Origin: Niallia circulans NBRC 13626
GTDB lineage: Bacteria > Bacillota > Bacilli > Bacillales > Cytobacillaceae
Direction: 5' to 3'
DNA: 64,000 bases
NCBI RefSeq assembly: GCF_001591585.1
Contig: NZ_BCVE01000017.1
Location: forward strand, 1-64,000
Positions 8,908 to 18,534 of the stretch are shown here, one piece after another (within the stretch, counting starts at the first letter, position 1; each line of letters starts with the position of its first letter). The position numbers and the translations under genes are program-made. The notes under the pieces are model-generated. The model ran no database searches. It saw only the letters and a program-made list of their open reading frames with translations, and was not told the DNA's origin.

Positions 8908-10122
8908 TTATTTCTGTGCAATAGGAAAAGTAACGGTAACTTCTGTTCCTTTTCCTTCCTCACTCTTAAAACGAATGGTTCCATCATACTTTTCGATAAT
9001 ATTATAGCAAATCATTAAACCAAGCCCAGTTCCTTTCGCTTTTAAGGAATAGAAAGGCGTTCCTATCTGCTCTAATTGTTCTTCGTTCATCCCTGTACCG
9101 TTATCGATAATTACAATTTTTAATTCGTCTAATTCTCCTATTAATTTTACATGGATGGTATCACCAGGCTGGGAGGCTTCAATCGCATTTTTCAATAAAT
9201 TTACGAATAGTTGTTTAAATTCCATGATATTACATTGAATCTTATAGTCTGTTTCACTTTCTAATTCAATATGTATCGTATCATTCATTGCATATGAATT
9301 CAGTAAGTCCATAACTGTATGAAGAGCTAGTTTAACGGAAATAATCTCTGTCTTCGTTTCGCTTGGTTTAGCTAATGATAAAAAATCTGAAATAACTGTC
9401 TCAGCTGCTTCTAGCTCATCTAACATCAGCTTATATTGTTTTTTTATATGTTCAGGTATTTCCTTATCCTTTTCATGAAGCTGGATAAATCCTTTTACTA
9501 CCGTAATAGGATTGCGAATTTCATGTGCAACAGCTGCCGCAAGCTGTCCAGTTGTCCGCAGCTTTTCAGCTTGCTTAACTTGAACATAATATAGCTCTTG
9601 ATCCTTCATTCTTTTTTGAAAAAGCAGGAAAAGAAATAGCAGCAAAAGCTGTGTCCCCAAGAAATTAGTGATAACTCCTATAAAATCCAAATAGCTATAA
9701 CTATGTATGCCAGGGGTATTATTCATCATCAAATAAATAATTACGCATAACATAATAGTAATGTTCCCTAACAATGTAATATAAAATAATCTAATATGTA
9801 AAAATAAGACAGGAATAACTGGGATAAAACAAATCAGCAATATCAAAGCAAATCTGTCAGGAAACCGTAAATACATAAAGAAAAAGTAAGCAGACATCAA
9901 AAAAATAATCGTTGCTCTAAAATTTAATGTATCTTTTTTGGGAAAAATGACTAGTAGAATAGAAATACTTACAACGAATAAACATTGCAAGATTAAAGAC
10001 AACGAAATAATTCGATCATCCTCTATGTAAACTATCACTATCCCTGCGCTCATTAATATGATGAATAAGCCAATAATCATACGATAAAGCTTTAAACTAG
10101 GTAAAAATTCATTGTCTATCAT
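8908..10122 (-). CDS. membrane sensor histidine kinase (sporulation-kinase type), orphan
   Basis: About 404 residues: six hydrophobic segments over the first ~170 residues, a short linker, then HisKA with VAHEIRNPITV (phospho-His near residue 200) and a HATPase_c domain (N-box NLLKNAIEAS, G1 DNGTGM, G2 GTGLGLMI). The architecture matches KinB/KinD-like phosphorelay kinases that feed phosphate to Spo0F, and no response regulator gene is adjacent, as expected for phosphorelay kinases. The signal sensed is unknown; the membrane part has no extracellular domain. I prefer ATG 10122, preceded by GAGGA, over GTG 10137. Its own terminator follows. Confidence 0.88.
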   Translation of the reverse strand: MIDNEFLPSLKLYRMIIGLFIILMSAGIVIVYIEDDRIISLSLILQCLFVVSISILLVIFPKKDTLNFRATIIFLMSAYFFFMYLRFPDRFALILLICFIPVIPVLFLHIRLFYITLLGNITIMLCVIIYLMMNNTPGIHSYSYLDFIGVITNFLGTQLLLLFLFLLFQKRMKDQELYYVQVKQAEKLRTTGQLAAAVAHEIRNPITVVKGFIQLHEKDKEIPEHIKKQYKLMLDELEAAETVISDFLSLAKPSETKTEIISVKLALHTVMDLLNSYAMNDTIHIELESETDYKIQCNIMEFKQLFVNLLKNAIEASQPGDTIHVKLIGELDELKIVIIDNGTGMNEEQLEQIGTPFYSLKAKGTGLGLMICYNIIEKYDGTIRFKSEEGKGTEVTVTFPIAQK

Positions 10123-10454
10123 TAAAACAGTCCTCACATTATATTAAATTGCAGGTTATTTAAATGCTTCTGAAAAATGGTACATCATAATCATAACTGA
10201 TGTTTTTATAGTACACAATTTGTAATCTTTATTCACTAAGACGTTCAATTTCTTGTCATACGAAGGGTAAGCTTTTTATACTCACTACTATGTAAAAGTC
10301 TATTTTACCTTATTGTTCCAACTTTTTGTAGTCTAATCTGACTATTCCTTTTTGTTAATTCTATATTATTGCCGTGATTATCATTTATTTAAAAATCCCT
10401 ATGGTTCATTTATTAGCATTATTCGATCATTGTTTCCATTTAAAAGAATTCAAA
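10123..10454. other. intergenic, promoter region only
   Basis: About 330 AT-rich bases upstream of the histidine kinase. I see no coding potential, no RNA gene and no repeat; it presumably holds the kinase promoter. Confidence 0.4.
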
Positions 10455-10485
10455 AGACCACCTAAGAAATCAAATTAGATGGTCT
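10455..10485 (-). terminator. terminator of the GNAT gene
   Basis: Stem AGACCA-CTAA / TTAG-TGGTCT with a central mismatch and a short loop, followed on the minus strand by TTTTG. It lies 54 bp past the GNAT stop. Confidence 0.6.
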
Positions 10486-10538
10486 ACTTAAATACATATG
10501 GAAAAATGTGTACATTTATAGTTAATTACTTTCTGCTT

Positions 10539-11048
10539 TTAAATTACTCGACAATATCGCAAGGAAGTGTAACTCTCTCCTTCTACATTGCCGTATGTAT
10601 CTTGTTCTTTCTTAAAAATAAATCCTTTCGCTTCATAGAATGGGATTCCTTTTTGATTACCTTTCGCTACTGACACCCATTGCTCACTTGCTGCGAACTC
10701 TTCCTTCTGCTGTTTTGTGAGAACATCTAATAATTTTGTACCAATGCCTTCATTCCGTCTATCCGGACTGATGTAAAAAACAAACACTTCGCCAGCGGTA
10801 TCATTTATCATGCCACCACCGATGGCACCAACTACTTCATCATTATCAATGGCAACAAAATAGCCTCCCCATTCTCTACTTGTTTCCGTAACTTCCCTGT
10901 GAATTCTTTCCCGATTATAAAACGTTGAAATAATTCTAGTAATATATTCTTTTGAACAGAGATCTTCATATGTTGCCCAGTAGCCATCCCTGCAAACCTT
11001 CGCAATTCCTTCTACATCTTTCGGTTCCGCTTTTCTAACTTCAATCAC
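10539..11048 (-). CDS. GNAT-family N-acetyltransferase
   Basis: A 169-residue GNAT: N-terminal IEVRKAEPKDV strand, the middle FVFYISPDRRNEGIGTKLLD acetyl-CoA binding segment (RxxGIG variant of Q/RxxGxG/A near residue 97), and a C-terminal FYEAKGF segment. It should transfer an acetyl group from acetyl-CoA to an amine; substrate unknown. GTG start at 11048 with GGGGGTGA upstream. Confidence 0.85.
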   Translation of the reverse strand: MIEVRKAEPKDVEGIAKVCRDGYWATYEDLCSKEYITRIISTFYNRERIHREVTETSREWGGYFVAIDNDEVVGAIGGGMINDTAGEVFVFYISPDRRNEGIGTKLLDVLTKQQKEEFAASEQWVSVAKGNQKGIPFYEAKGFIFKKEQDTYGNVEGESYTSLRYCRVI

Positions 11049-11114
11049 AATCTCACCCCCTGTTATTTATATTATGTAACACCCATTAACACAAAGGTCG
11101 GGAAATTGTATTTT

Positions 11115-11236
11115 CTATCCATCTGGATCTGCCTCAACAACTTCACATTCACGATTAATAGGTCCTTGGACAATTCTACAGTCTGCTTTCTTAATGGCAG
11201 ACACAGAAAGTTCTATAGTATCAACCTGTAACTAAA
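11115..11236 (-). other. possible short coding remnant
   Basis: The minus strand reads VDTIELSVSAIKKADCR… through …ECEVVEADPDG to a TAG. The sequence looks protein-like but has no start codon or ribosome binding site and follows an in-frame stop. Probably the tail of a lost gene; family unknown. Confidence 0.25.
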
Positions 11237-11254
11237 TGATTTTCCTCTATTACT

Positions 11255-12097
11255 TTATATTTTCATATTTCTTTCCATATTAGGATTATAAACTTGCAGC
11301 CATTTTTTCGTGATACTTATCATCCATTCTCCCAATTCATTTAAAAAATTTATAATAACTTTTGAATTACTTATTGGATTAACAGCATACTCCAGTGCTT
11401 GTTTCATTTCGGATTCTTTGCTTGGAAAATGTTCAGAAAATAGTTTATATGCCGGGTACAGATCCCTTGTGTATTTGTTTTCTTCCACTAGAACCAGTGC
11501 TAGTCCTGCCCTAACAATGATTTTCATTATCCATCTGCAGCAATCCAATACATCTTCAACATCTTCGTTCCCAGTAAGTTCTTCTTTTGCTTGTTGAATT
11601 TGACTTCTTAAATTCACAAGATGTTCATTGGCAAGTGTTTTGTCTGCTTTATAGTTAGGTAAAAAAACACTTATATCTTTTCCGTAAACACAAATGCTAT
11701 GAGTTTTTATCATAAACGGGATTATTGAAAACTTAGTAGTCTCTAAAATATTTTCAATAAAATAGAAACTAAGTTCAACGCCATCAACTGCTTTAAAGTT
11801 TTCATTTAAAGCTTGTTCTGCCTTATCCACCCAATTTAAGTCAATGGCATCAATATTTTTATTGGTAATAGCTATCGTATCCAAATCTGATACATTATCT
11901 ATTCCTAATCCGCGAGGAATAGAACCCCTAATATACACACTATGTAAATGTTCTCCTAAATAAGATTGATATGTTTCTATTACCGCATCTATAATATATT
12001 TAAATTCAAGTTTTATGGCATTTATACTCGAATCATTTATGATATGGCCTCTTGAATCTGTCCGACAAAAATGCCCAATATTTTTAATTTCTATCAA
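11255..12097 (-). CDS. nucleotidyltransferase-domain protein (aminoglycoside adenylyltransferase-like fold)
   Basis: About 280 residues. Near residue 60 the motif VYIRGSIPRGLGIDNVSDLD gives the GS(x)nDxD signature of the Pol-beta-type nucleotidyltransferases (the two Asp bind the metal). The C-terminal half is helical like the four-helix domains that follow such modules in ANT(9)/KNTase-like enzymes. The substrate could be an antibiotic or a protein or RNA; nothing decides this. TTG 12097 sits 6 bases after AAGGAGAG and is preferred to the TTG at 12112, which precedes that site. Confidence 0.75.
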   Translation of the reverse strand: MIEIKNIGHFCRTDSRGHIINDSSINAIKLEFKYIIDAVIETYQSYLGEHLHSVYIRGSIPRGLGIDNVSDLDTIAITNKNIDAIDLNWVDKAEQALNENFKAVDGVELSFYFIENILETTKFSIIPFMIKTHSICVYGKDISVFLPNYKADKTLANEHLVNLRSQIQQAKEELTGNEDVEDVLDCCRWIMKIIVRAGLALVLVEENKYTRDLYPAYKLFSEHFPSKESEMKQALEYAVNPISNSKVIINFLNELGEWMISITKKWLQVYNPNMERNMKI

Positions 12098-12194
12098 TAA
12101 TCTCTCCTTCAAAAGAATTTCATGATTCTTCCAATTAAATTATGATACTATTATATTAACAGATTTTTCTAAACTCGAACTAGGAGTATTGCTT

Positions 12195-13046
12195 ATGAAA
12201 ATTATCATATTAGGGTCAACTGGATTTTTAGGATCTTCCTTATTTGCACTTGCCTCATCCATCTCTGATTTTTCTGTTTACGGAACTTCCCGTTTTCCAA
12301 ATGCCCATTCACATATTTTACAACTGGACATAAATAACAAACATCAAGTAACACAACTAATGAACCATATTGATCCTGATGTTGTTATTTGGTCTATGAT
12401 GGATGGAGAAAATGAAATGCAGCTTATTGAAATTGGGCTCAACAATATATTAACTGCTATTCCCCCAAAAACAAAATTAATATATTTGTCAACAGATGCT
12501 GTTTTTGTCGACGGCAAAGGTAACTATTCTGAAACAGATCTACCAGGTTTTTTACCTAGCGAAGCACCGTTATCTACATATATAAATGCCAAACACGTAG
12601 GGGAAGAATTGCTCCTTACAAATCATACAAACCATATAATTATTCGTACAGGTCCTATTTATGGAAAAAATGCTAATCAAGATATTGAAGCCAGAACAAA
12701 ACGTCTCATTCATGAGATTAAAAAGTATGGATATGCGAATACCCCTGCCAATACGTTCAAAACGTTTGTTCATATTGATGATTTATCAAAAGCAATAATC
12801 CAAATCATCAATATGAATTTAACAGGCGTTTTACACGTTGGTCCAATACAGAAGGAAAGCTATTATTCTTTTTATGTCAAAAGATTATCGCAACTTGGAT
12901 TTGCAACTACCAATCTTCTGCCCTTTTCCATTAACAAGTACGAAAAAGCTTTTCATGCTTTTGATACTTCTTTAAATACCCAAAAAGCCGCTAGCTTACT
13001 GAAAACATACTTTCGCAATGTTGAGGAGCAAAGCGGTATAGAATAG
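12195..13046 (+). CDS. NAD(P)-dependent sugar epimerase/dehydratase-like SDR (RmlD type)
   Basis: A 283-residue extended short-chain dehydrogenase: Rossmann motif ILGSTGFLGSS at residues 4-14, the active-site strand LIYLSTDAVF, and Y..K in YINAKHVGEE near residue 132. It is closest in style to dTDP-4-dehydrorhamnose reductase (RfbD/RmlD) and related nucleotide-sugar enzymes, but no other sugar-nucleotide gene is nearby, so the substrate is open. ATG 12195 has AGGAG at 8 bases; the upstream TTG is too close to it. Divergent from the nucleotidyltransferase gene. Confidence 0.8.
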   Translation: MKIIILGSTGFLGSSLFALASSISDFSVYGTSRFPNAHSHILQLDINNKHQVTQLMNHIDPDVVIWSMMDGENEMQLIEIGLNNILTAIPPKTKLIYLSTDAVFVDGKGNYSETDLPGFLPSEAPLSTYINAKHVGEELLLTNHTNHIIIRTGPIYGKNANQDIEARTKRLIHEIKKYGYANTPANTFKTFVHIDDLSKAIIQIINMNLTGVLHVGPIQKESYYSFYVKRLSQLGFATTNLLPFSINKYEKAFHAFDTSLNTQKAASLLKTYFRNVEEQSGIE

Positions 13047-13158
13047 AAAGGAAGACAAATTAAAAAATAATCTTTTTAAAAATTATTAGATAAACTGTCA
13101 TTTATTTTTTAAAGAATAAAGTCCAACAATTTCTAGAAAATTATGGAGGTTTTATAAA

Positions 13159-13564
13159 ATGAAATTTTTATAAAGTTACATGTTATTAGTATGCTATATG
13201 CTCTTATATTTTTTGTTCCGATCGAACTAATGTTAAATGTTTATAGGATTAACAGACTGACAAATTGGGAATTTGGAACGATAAATATGTTAACTGGTAC
13301 AGCCATTATTGTTGAATTTGTTGTCGGTACAATACTAATCATTCTTTTAACGAAAATTGGTTGGATGGGCGAAAGGCAAGTTTTTGGACTATCCTTCTTT
13401 GGCTGCCATATCTTGTACTTTTGGTTTATCTATTTGCTGTTTTATTTCCAATGACTCATCGTGAAGATGAGCCTAACCCAGTTACTGGTCTTTTAGCAAT
13501 AGGAGGATTGATGATTTATCCTTTTTATATATTAATACTTAATTTTTCACTTTATAAAAGGTGA
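13159..13564 (+). pseudogene. small membrane protein, two frameshifts
   Basis: GGAGG followed by ATG 13159 gives MKFL-stop. A single extra T in the 5-T run at 13165-13169 would open MKFFIKLHVISMLYALIFFVPIE…, which runs on to near 13360. A second single-base shift around 13355-13375 joins it to the frame that ends …FSLYKR at 13564. Reassembled it is a four-helix protein of about 134 residues. Family unknown. Both lesions are one-base changes. Confidence 0.65.
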
Positions 13565-13693
13565 AAACAACAATTAGACTCTTTAGTTCAAAACGCACCA
13601 TTGTATTTCAACAAAGCCTATAAATGAAAAAATAGCAATTATTCATTTAAGTCAATGGATGTTTAAATAAGCGATTTCCTTGCTAATAGCATA

Positions 13694-14173
13694 TTATCTC
13701 CAACTTTTTTGCAGCTTCCGAATGTAAACAATTTGTCCAATGTGGTAGGCGTTATGAGTAGACAAATTTCCTAGAACTTGCCACCACTTTGCCTTCTCCG
13801 GGAAACCAATTACATCATTATCTACCTTTTCTTGCGTCAGTAGGTCTTGCCATTGAAGCAGAACAGCTAAGAGGGACTTTTTTAAGTCAGCAAACGTTTT
13901 ATTTTCTGAAATAATAAAGCTTTCATTATTATCATTTATGGAAGCAACAGCATTTACATGAGATTCTTTGTATCTCTTTTGCCAAGTTTCATTCCAGTAA
14001 AGAAGATGTTGGACAATTTCTACAATACTATTACTTTCATCATTAGGTTTCCAAAACGCTTCTTCCTCTGTTAAATTTACAACTGATTCAGAAAACGGTA
14101 CATACCAGCTAGGATCGTTCGCATTTGCTAACAATTGATCTTCCAAAACGTCTTTAGCAAGAGACATAACCAA
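13694..14173 (-). CDS. DinB-family (YfiT/DfsB-like) four-helix metal-binding protein
   Basis: A 159-residue DinB superfamily protein. The three metal-binding His are visible: one in VQHLLYWNE near residue 56 and two in THNAYHIGQ near residues 139-143. DinB-fold proteins act as thiol-dependent transferases or have no known activity. TTG 14173 lies 5 bases after AAGGAG; ATG 14167 is the alternative. A second DinB protein is at 20823-21296 and they are not close copies. Confidence 0.85.
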   Translation of the reverse strand: MVMSLAKDVLEDQLLANANDPSWYVPFSESVVNLTEEEAFWKPNDESNSIVEIVQHLLYWNETWQKRYKESHVNAVASINDNNESFIISENKTFADLKKSLLAVLLQWQDLLTQEKVDNDVIGFPEKAKWWQVLGNLSTHNAYHIGQIVYIRKLQKSWR

Positions 14174-14300
14174 TCACACTCCTTCTTATTATAAATATTC
14201 TATTTCGACGACCTTCTGAAAACTCCTGTATTATTACATTATTATATATTTTTTTCCTCCTTAACTGCAGAAGACAAATAGCTATTACTAATCCACTAAT

Positions 14301-15041
14301 TTAGAGAGTTTGACCATTATCTATAGTAAATACTTGCCCGGTTATAGATTTTTGAGTTAGTTGAAAAACTATCGCTTCAGCTATATCATCTGGTGTGGAA
14401 ATCCTTTGAAGTGGTAATTCACCTGTAAGTTGATACATCTTCTCTTCATTACCAGCCCACCACCTTGTTTCAACAGCTCCAGGAGAAATGCTATTAACTC
14501 TTATTGAAGGTGCCAATGCGATAGCCAATGACTTTGTCATCGTATGTATAGCAGATTTTGTTGCTGCATATGGGATAGACGAACCTATCCCAGTCATTCC
14601 TGCTACACTCCCCATATTTACAATTGCTCCAAAATGTTGTTTTTTCATATAAGGAACAACCGCTTTTATGCAATAGAACATGCCCTTCGCATTAACACTG
14701 AAAAGAGAATCCCATATATCATCTGTTACTGCATCTAAGTCATCCATAGCTATTTGGGCTGTGATACTCGCATTATTTACTAATCCATCTATAGATCCAA
14801 AAGTTTGAACAGTTTGGGATACTAATTCCTTTACTTCCTTTTCGTTTGCTACATTTGCTTTATAAGCAATAGCTATACCGCCGTTTTGTTTTATTTCATT
14901 AACAACTTTATGAGCTTCCTTTTCAGATTTGTTGTAATTTATCACTACTTTTGCACCTTCAGCAGCTAGTTTTATAGCTGCAGCTCTTCCTACTCCAGTT
15001 CCAGCCCCAGTAATGATTACTACTTTATTCATTAATTCCAT
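14301..15041 (-). CDS. classical SDR oxidoreductase (FabG-like)
   Basis: A 246-residue classical short-chain dehydrogenase: nucleotide motif TGAGTGVG (11-18), NNAS near residue 90, catalytic triad S145, Y158, K162 (YAATK), and the C-terminal ITGQVFTIDNG. It resembles 3-oxoacyl-ACP reductases, but genes of this type outside fatty-acid operons have varied substrates. It is transcribed divergently from the LysR gene at 15168 with 126 bp between the two starts, the classical arrangement of a LysR regulator and its target, so control by that regulator is likely. Confidence 0.88.
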   Translation of the reverse strand: MELMNKVVIITGAGTGVGRAAAIKLAAEGAKVVINYNKSEKEAHKVVNEIKQNGGIAIAYKANVANEKEVKELVSQTVQTFGSIDGLVNNASITAQIAMDDLDAVTDDIWDSLFSVNAKGMFYCIKAVVPYMKKQHFGAIVNMGSVAGMTGIGSSIPYAATKSAIHTMTKSLAIALAPSIRVNSISPGAVETRWWAGNEEKMYQLTGELPLQRISTPDDIAEAIVFQLTQKSITGQVFTIDNGQTL

Positions 15042-15167
15042 TTCCGTATCATCCTTACTTATTTTTATTTGTACTATTACATTATGCTTTAATTAAAATG
15101 AGGAGTATAATACAGAATAATGAATTAGGTATCATTTTAAATGATATCAGAGAGAAGGGCGAAACTA

Positions 15168-16022
15168 TTGGAAAGTCATGAATTAAAGATTTTCAAACAC
15201 GTTGCTGAATTGCAATCAGTATCTAAAGCAGCCGAAAAATTAGGATATGTACAACCAAACGTTAGTCAACGAATAAAAAATTTAGAAAATGAACTAGGCG
15301 TGCGATTATTTATGCGAAATAATCGGGGAGTAACATTGACTGAAGAAGGGAAAAAATTATTAGATTATACAAATGAAATACTACAATTAATAGACGAAGC
15401 TAAGACAGCTATTAATCCTAATAAGTGGAGAGAACCATTAAAAATAGGAGCTTCTCAAACAATTTCTGCCGTTAAGATTCCTTCCTTACTTTCTACATTT
15501 TTAAAAGAATCTAATAATCTAGATGTGAAAGTAAGAACAAGTAATAATTTGATGTTAGAAGAAATGCTTTTCTATGGTGAAGTGGATGGTATATTTGTAA
15601 ATAGCAGTAAAAAAACATCTGATTGCGAGATTGTTTATAGTTACTTAGAGAAAATTATACTAATTTCCCCTATACCTAACCCAATTCTTATTAATTCAAA
15701 TCAGACGTTGATAGTTAATAGTGATAAAAATTGCATATATAGAAAACACTTATTAGAGTGGTCCAAAGAAAGCAATTTTCATAGTTCTAACATCATTGAG
15801 TTTGATTCTCTTGAATCTATTATTCAAGCAGTTCATGATGGATTGGGTATCAGCATAATACCTGCAGACATTGCAAAAACTCGAAAAGGTACCGAGGAAA
15901 TCATATTCACAGAATTACCTAAAAAGATAAAAATAGACTTTTTAATCAAAAAGAAAAAGCAACACTCACCAGGTTTAAAAAAATTCATTCGCTTTTTGCG
16001 AGAAAATAATGAACTAAAATAA
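15168..16022 (+). CDS. LysR-family transcriptional regulator
   Basis: About 284 residues: N-terminal winged HTH (IFKHVAELQSVSKAAEKL, PNVSQRIKNLENELG) and a periplasmic-binding-like effector domain. The N-terminus aligns with LysR proteins when read from TTG 15168 (MESHELKIFKHV), with GAAGG upstream; the ATG at 15141 adds nine residues without a ribosome binding site. Divergent from the SDR gene, which is its probable target. Co-inducer unknown. The C-terminal domain is of normal length. Confidence 0.88.
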   Translation: MESHELKIFKHVAELQSVSKAAEKLGYVQPNVSQRIKNLENELGVRLFMRNNRGVTLTEEGKKLLDYTNEILQLIDEAKTAINPNKWREPLKIGASQTISAVKIPSLLSTFLKESNNLDVKVRTSNNLMLEEMLFYGEVDGIFVNSSKKTSDCEIVYSYLEKIILISPIPNPILINSNQTLIVNSDKNCIYRKHLLEWSKESNFHSSNIIEFDSLESIIQAVHDGLGISIIPADIAKTRKGTEEIIFTELPKKIKIDFLIKKKKQHSPGLKKFIRFLRENNELK

Positions 16023-16156
16023 AATAGATTATTTTAGGTGGTTTATTGATTTATCGAACTAATTCTTAGATGCTGCTACTTTTAACTTCTAAAGTGTATA
16101 TTCAGGCCGGATAATATATTACAACTCCAGTTTTTATCCTCGCTCAGATTATAAAA

Positions 16157-16182
16157 CTGCTAGAAACAGGTAAATCTAGCAG
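16157..16182 (-). terminator. terminator of the beta-propeller gene
   Basis: Stem CTGCTAGA/TCTAGCAG followed on the minus strand by TTTTATAAT, just past the stop at 16192. Confidence 0.75.
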
Positions 16183-16191
16183 AAATACAAT

Positions 16192-17286
16192 TTATTCCGG
16201 TAACTTAGATGTTATAATTAGTTTCTCCTCTTTATTTTTCGTCTCTATTTTCATTAAATAAACTCCATTATTAGCCGTCATATCAAAAATATCATTATCT
16301 TCAATTTCCCCAATTTTTTTTATATTCCCATTATCAATTTGATATTTTTGGAAATGGTTACTAACACCAGTACCAACAAAAACATGATTGCTACCATCCA
16401 CTCGTAGTCCATTAACTTCCATATACTTACTTGAGAATTCGTTTGCCTTTTTCGTTTGTGTATCGAAAAGAACCAATTTATTGTCTGCAAAAGACTCAGT
16501 AAAGAAAGCTAAGTAAACAATTTGGTGATCATTTAATAATTCTCCCCAGCCAATCTTCTTATGAGGACTTTGGAATTCTTCTAACTTGTGCGTTGAAATA
16601 TTATATAAATAACAGTAGCTTTTTCCTTCCCTTATATCTGTGAAAAGGATTTTTCCATCTTGAACGGATAAAAATGCATTATCAAGAGTATGTGTTTTTA
16701 GATTAAAAACAGTTTTATTACGATGTGTCTTTAAATCTCTTATCATAACATAAGATTGATTTTTATTTTGATCAAAATATATCCATGCTAGATAATTATC
16801 AGCTAACACAGGAAATTCATTTTTGATCGACTTATCGTTTTCCTTTGTGATCGGCTCAATTTCCCTTGTTTTTGTATTCATGATATATATGTTTTTCTGA
16901 TCCCCAAAATCATCACTGTCTACCCATGTAACCCAATTATCATTAGCTTTTAGCCCTTGAATAGAAGAACTATCGAATTTTGTTGTGAATAGTGTTTCAA
17001 CTTTATTAGTTTTTCTGTTGTATTGGATGATTTTATTAGCCATTCCTGAAGGGCTGTTATCAGCTGCACTCATATAAACATTGTCTTTGTAAGCAGCATA
17101 GGATGATATTTCTTTATAGGGTAAATTCACATTCACATCAAAATCTTTATCATAAATCTGAGTCTTTTCCGATGATTTAGAATTTGTTGCTGATGACTTT
17201 TTTGTTTGAAGTAAATGATTACCATAAAATACGATAAATATAAGTACTAGTATAGTTATTAATATAAATGTATTTTTTCTCGTCAT
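16192..17286 (-). CDS. membrane-anchored TolB-like beta-propeller protein
   Basis: A 364-residue protein with one N-terminal transmembrane anchor (residues ~6-24), a Ser/Lys linker, then repeated blades of the form xxYxYNxxTxKxExxxx (IIQYNRKTNKVE, IYIMNTKTREIE, LYNISTHKLEE, LVLFDTQTKKA) typical of TolB/DPP-like six-bladed propellers. It is an extracellular protein-binding module rather than an enzyme. It lies 85 bp downstream of the secreted C39-like protease on the same strand, though a hairpin separates them. ATG with AAGGAGGGG upstream. Confidence 0.72.
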   Translation of the reverse strand: MTRKNTFILITILVLIFIVFYGNHLLQTKKSSATNSKSSEKTQIYDKDFDVNVNLPYKEISSYAAYKDNVYMSAADNSPSGMANKIIQYNRKTNKVETLFTTKFDSSSIQGLKANDNWVTWVDSDDFGDQKNIYIMNTKTREIEPITKENDKSIKNEFPVLADNYLAWIYFDQNKNQSYVMIRDLKTHRNKTVFNLKTHTLDNAFLSVQDGKILFTDIREGKSYCYLYNISTHKLEEFQSPHKKIGWGELLNDHQIVYLAFFTESFADNKLVLFDTQTKKANEFSSKYMEVNGLRVDGSNHVFVGTGVSNHFQKYQIDNGNIKKIGEIEDNDIFDMTANNGVYLMKIETKNKEEKLIITSKLPE

Positions 17287-17335
17287 TACGCCCCTCCTTC
17301 TTCAATATACAAATTTTTGATTAAAATATAATACG

Positions 17336-17362
17336 AAAGGTTGTAAGATTCTCACAACCTTT
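17336..17362 (-). terminator. hairpin between protease and propeller genes
   Basis: Stem AAAGGTTGT/ACAACCTTT, followed on the minus strand by TTTCGTATTATATTTT. The weak U-run suggests partial termination, letting some transcripts reach the propeller gene. Confidence 0.6.
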
Positions 17363-17371
17363 AATGTAGTA

Positions 17372-18217
17372 TTACCAAACCATAACGGGGTTAGAACCCT
17401 TTGTCTCTTTGTCAGCTTCATATACTGCTCGAGCTACCCCTTTTTTTGAAACTGTTGTCTTTAATTTTGACCAATATGTTCCCCCTTTTGTAAATTCAGT
17501 GTGATGATTTGGATCAACTAAACGAAATTCATCTGCATTTTTATCATACCCGCTTACTGTAACATAGTGCCTATATTTTGTCCCTCTATATTGTTCTATA
17601 AAATCAGTTCTCGTTAATAGAATTGGTGCAGTTTTCTTATTCCGTAATGTTGTCTTTACCCGAGTTTCTAATTTTACTGCTGGCTTTGAATATTTAGCGA
17701 TATTCCCAACAATATAGGGGTTTCCACTAAATTTATACACATATTTATATTTATTAAGACCATCAGCTAAAAAAGTAGATTTTGTACCACCACCGTTGGG
17801 GAGAGTACCTATTGTGTTTCCGAAATGCTTTTGACTCGGAAGTTTTTCAGAACTACCACTTTTCAATTTATGAAAACTTAGAGATTGTCTACCAGCAGCT
17901 ACTCCGCAAAAGTTACTATACTGCTGCTTATTATATTTAACAGAAATCGTGTAATGCTCATTGGTTTTAGCAGCTACCTTCGACATAGCTTGTTTCTTTT
18001 GAAAGGCCTGTTCTTCTCTTTCAGTTTGTTTATCTCTTTTCTCTTCCAGAGAGTTATAATACTCTTCATTTTGAATATAATTTGGATCATTTAATGCGGC
18101 ACCCGTACTAATATCATCATTCGCTTTGGTTTCAGTTTCAGCAAATACAGAAATTGGTATTATCAAAGCAGTACTTATAATTGTTACTAAAACTAATTTT
18201 ATTAATTTTTTATTCAT
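17372..18217 (-). CDS. secreted C39-like (papain-fold) cysteine protease
   Basis: A 281-residue protein with a Sec signal peptide (cleavage after VFA, residue ~26), a charged coiled stretch (residues 50-75, EEKRDKQTEREEQAFQ), and a peptidase_C39_2-like domain: catalytic Cys in NFCGVAAG (C104), His in YRHYVTVSGYD (H217) and Asp in RLVDPN (D235). No ABC transporter is attached, so this is not a bacteriocin exporter but a free secreted papain-fold protein. The region between signal peptide and domain could be a pro-segment. GAGGAGAAG site at normal distance. The downstream propeller may be its partner. Confidence 0.75.
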   Translation of the reverse strand: MNKKLIKLVLVTIISTALIIPISVFAETETKANDDISTGAALNDPNYIQNEEYYNSLEEKRDKQTEREEQAFQKKQAMSKVAAKTNEHYTISVKYNKQQYSNFCGVAAGRQSLSFHKLKSGSSEKLPSQKHFGNTIGTLPNGGGTKSTFLADGLNKYKYVYKFSGNPYIVGNIAKYSKPAVKLETRVKTTLRNKKTAPILLTRTDFIEQYRGTKYRHYVTVSGYDKNADEFRLVDPNHHTEFTKGGTYWSKLKTTVSKKGVARAVYEADKETKGSNPVMVW

Positions 18218-18384
18218 ATTATCTTCTCCTCATAAATTTTATTGTTAAATATATCCTAATAATACCATAATATGGAATTGAGAGAAGAATTTTTTCCTTT
18301 TTATAGAAATAGCAAGTATTTTGTACCCTACAGAAATTTATTGAAGGAAATTTTATAATACTCGTATATTTGCTGAACCACACA

Positions 18385-18417
18385 AAAAACTTCGAATCTT
18401 TTAATCTCGAAGTTTTT
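18385..18417. terminator. symmetric intrinsic terminator without a nearby gene
   Basis: Perfect 11-bp stem AAAAACTTCGA/TCGAAGTTTTT with an 11-base loop and A/T runs on both sides, so it could work in either direction. No intact gene ends here; one was probably lost or displaced by the IS remnant beginning 100 bp away. Confidence 0.7.
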
Positions 18418-18534
18418 AACTAACTATATTTCTCTAAACATTATTTTACTTTCCGTTTACTCTGATTCTTTCATCATATAAATAATTTCTTCAATTGAAA
18501 GTGTATACAGTGGTATGTCAACACAAAACTAGAC

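Noticed and set aside
8908-10122. Two-component pair
   Set aside because: No response regulator gene is adjacent, so I call it an orphan kinase.
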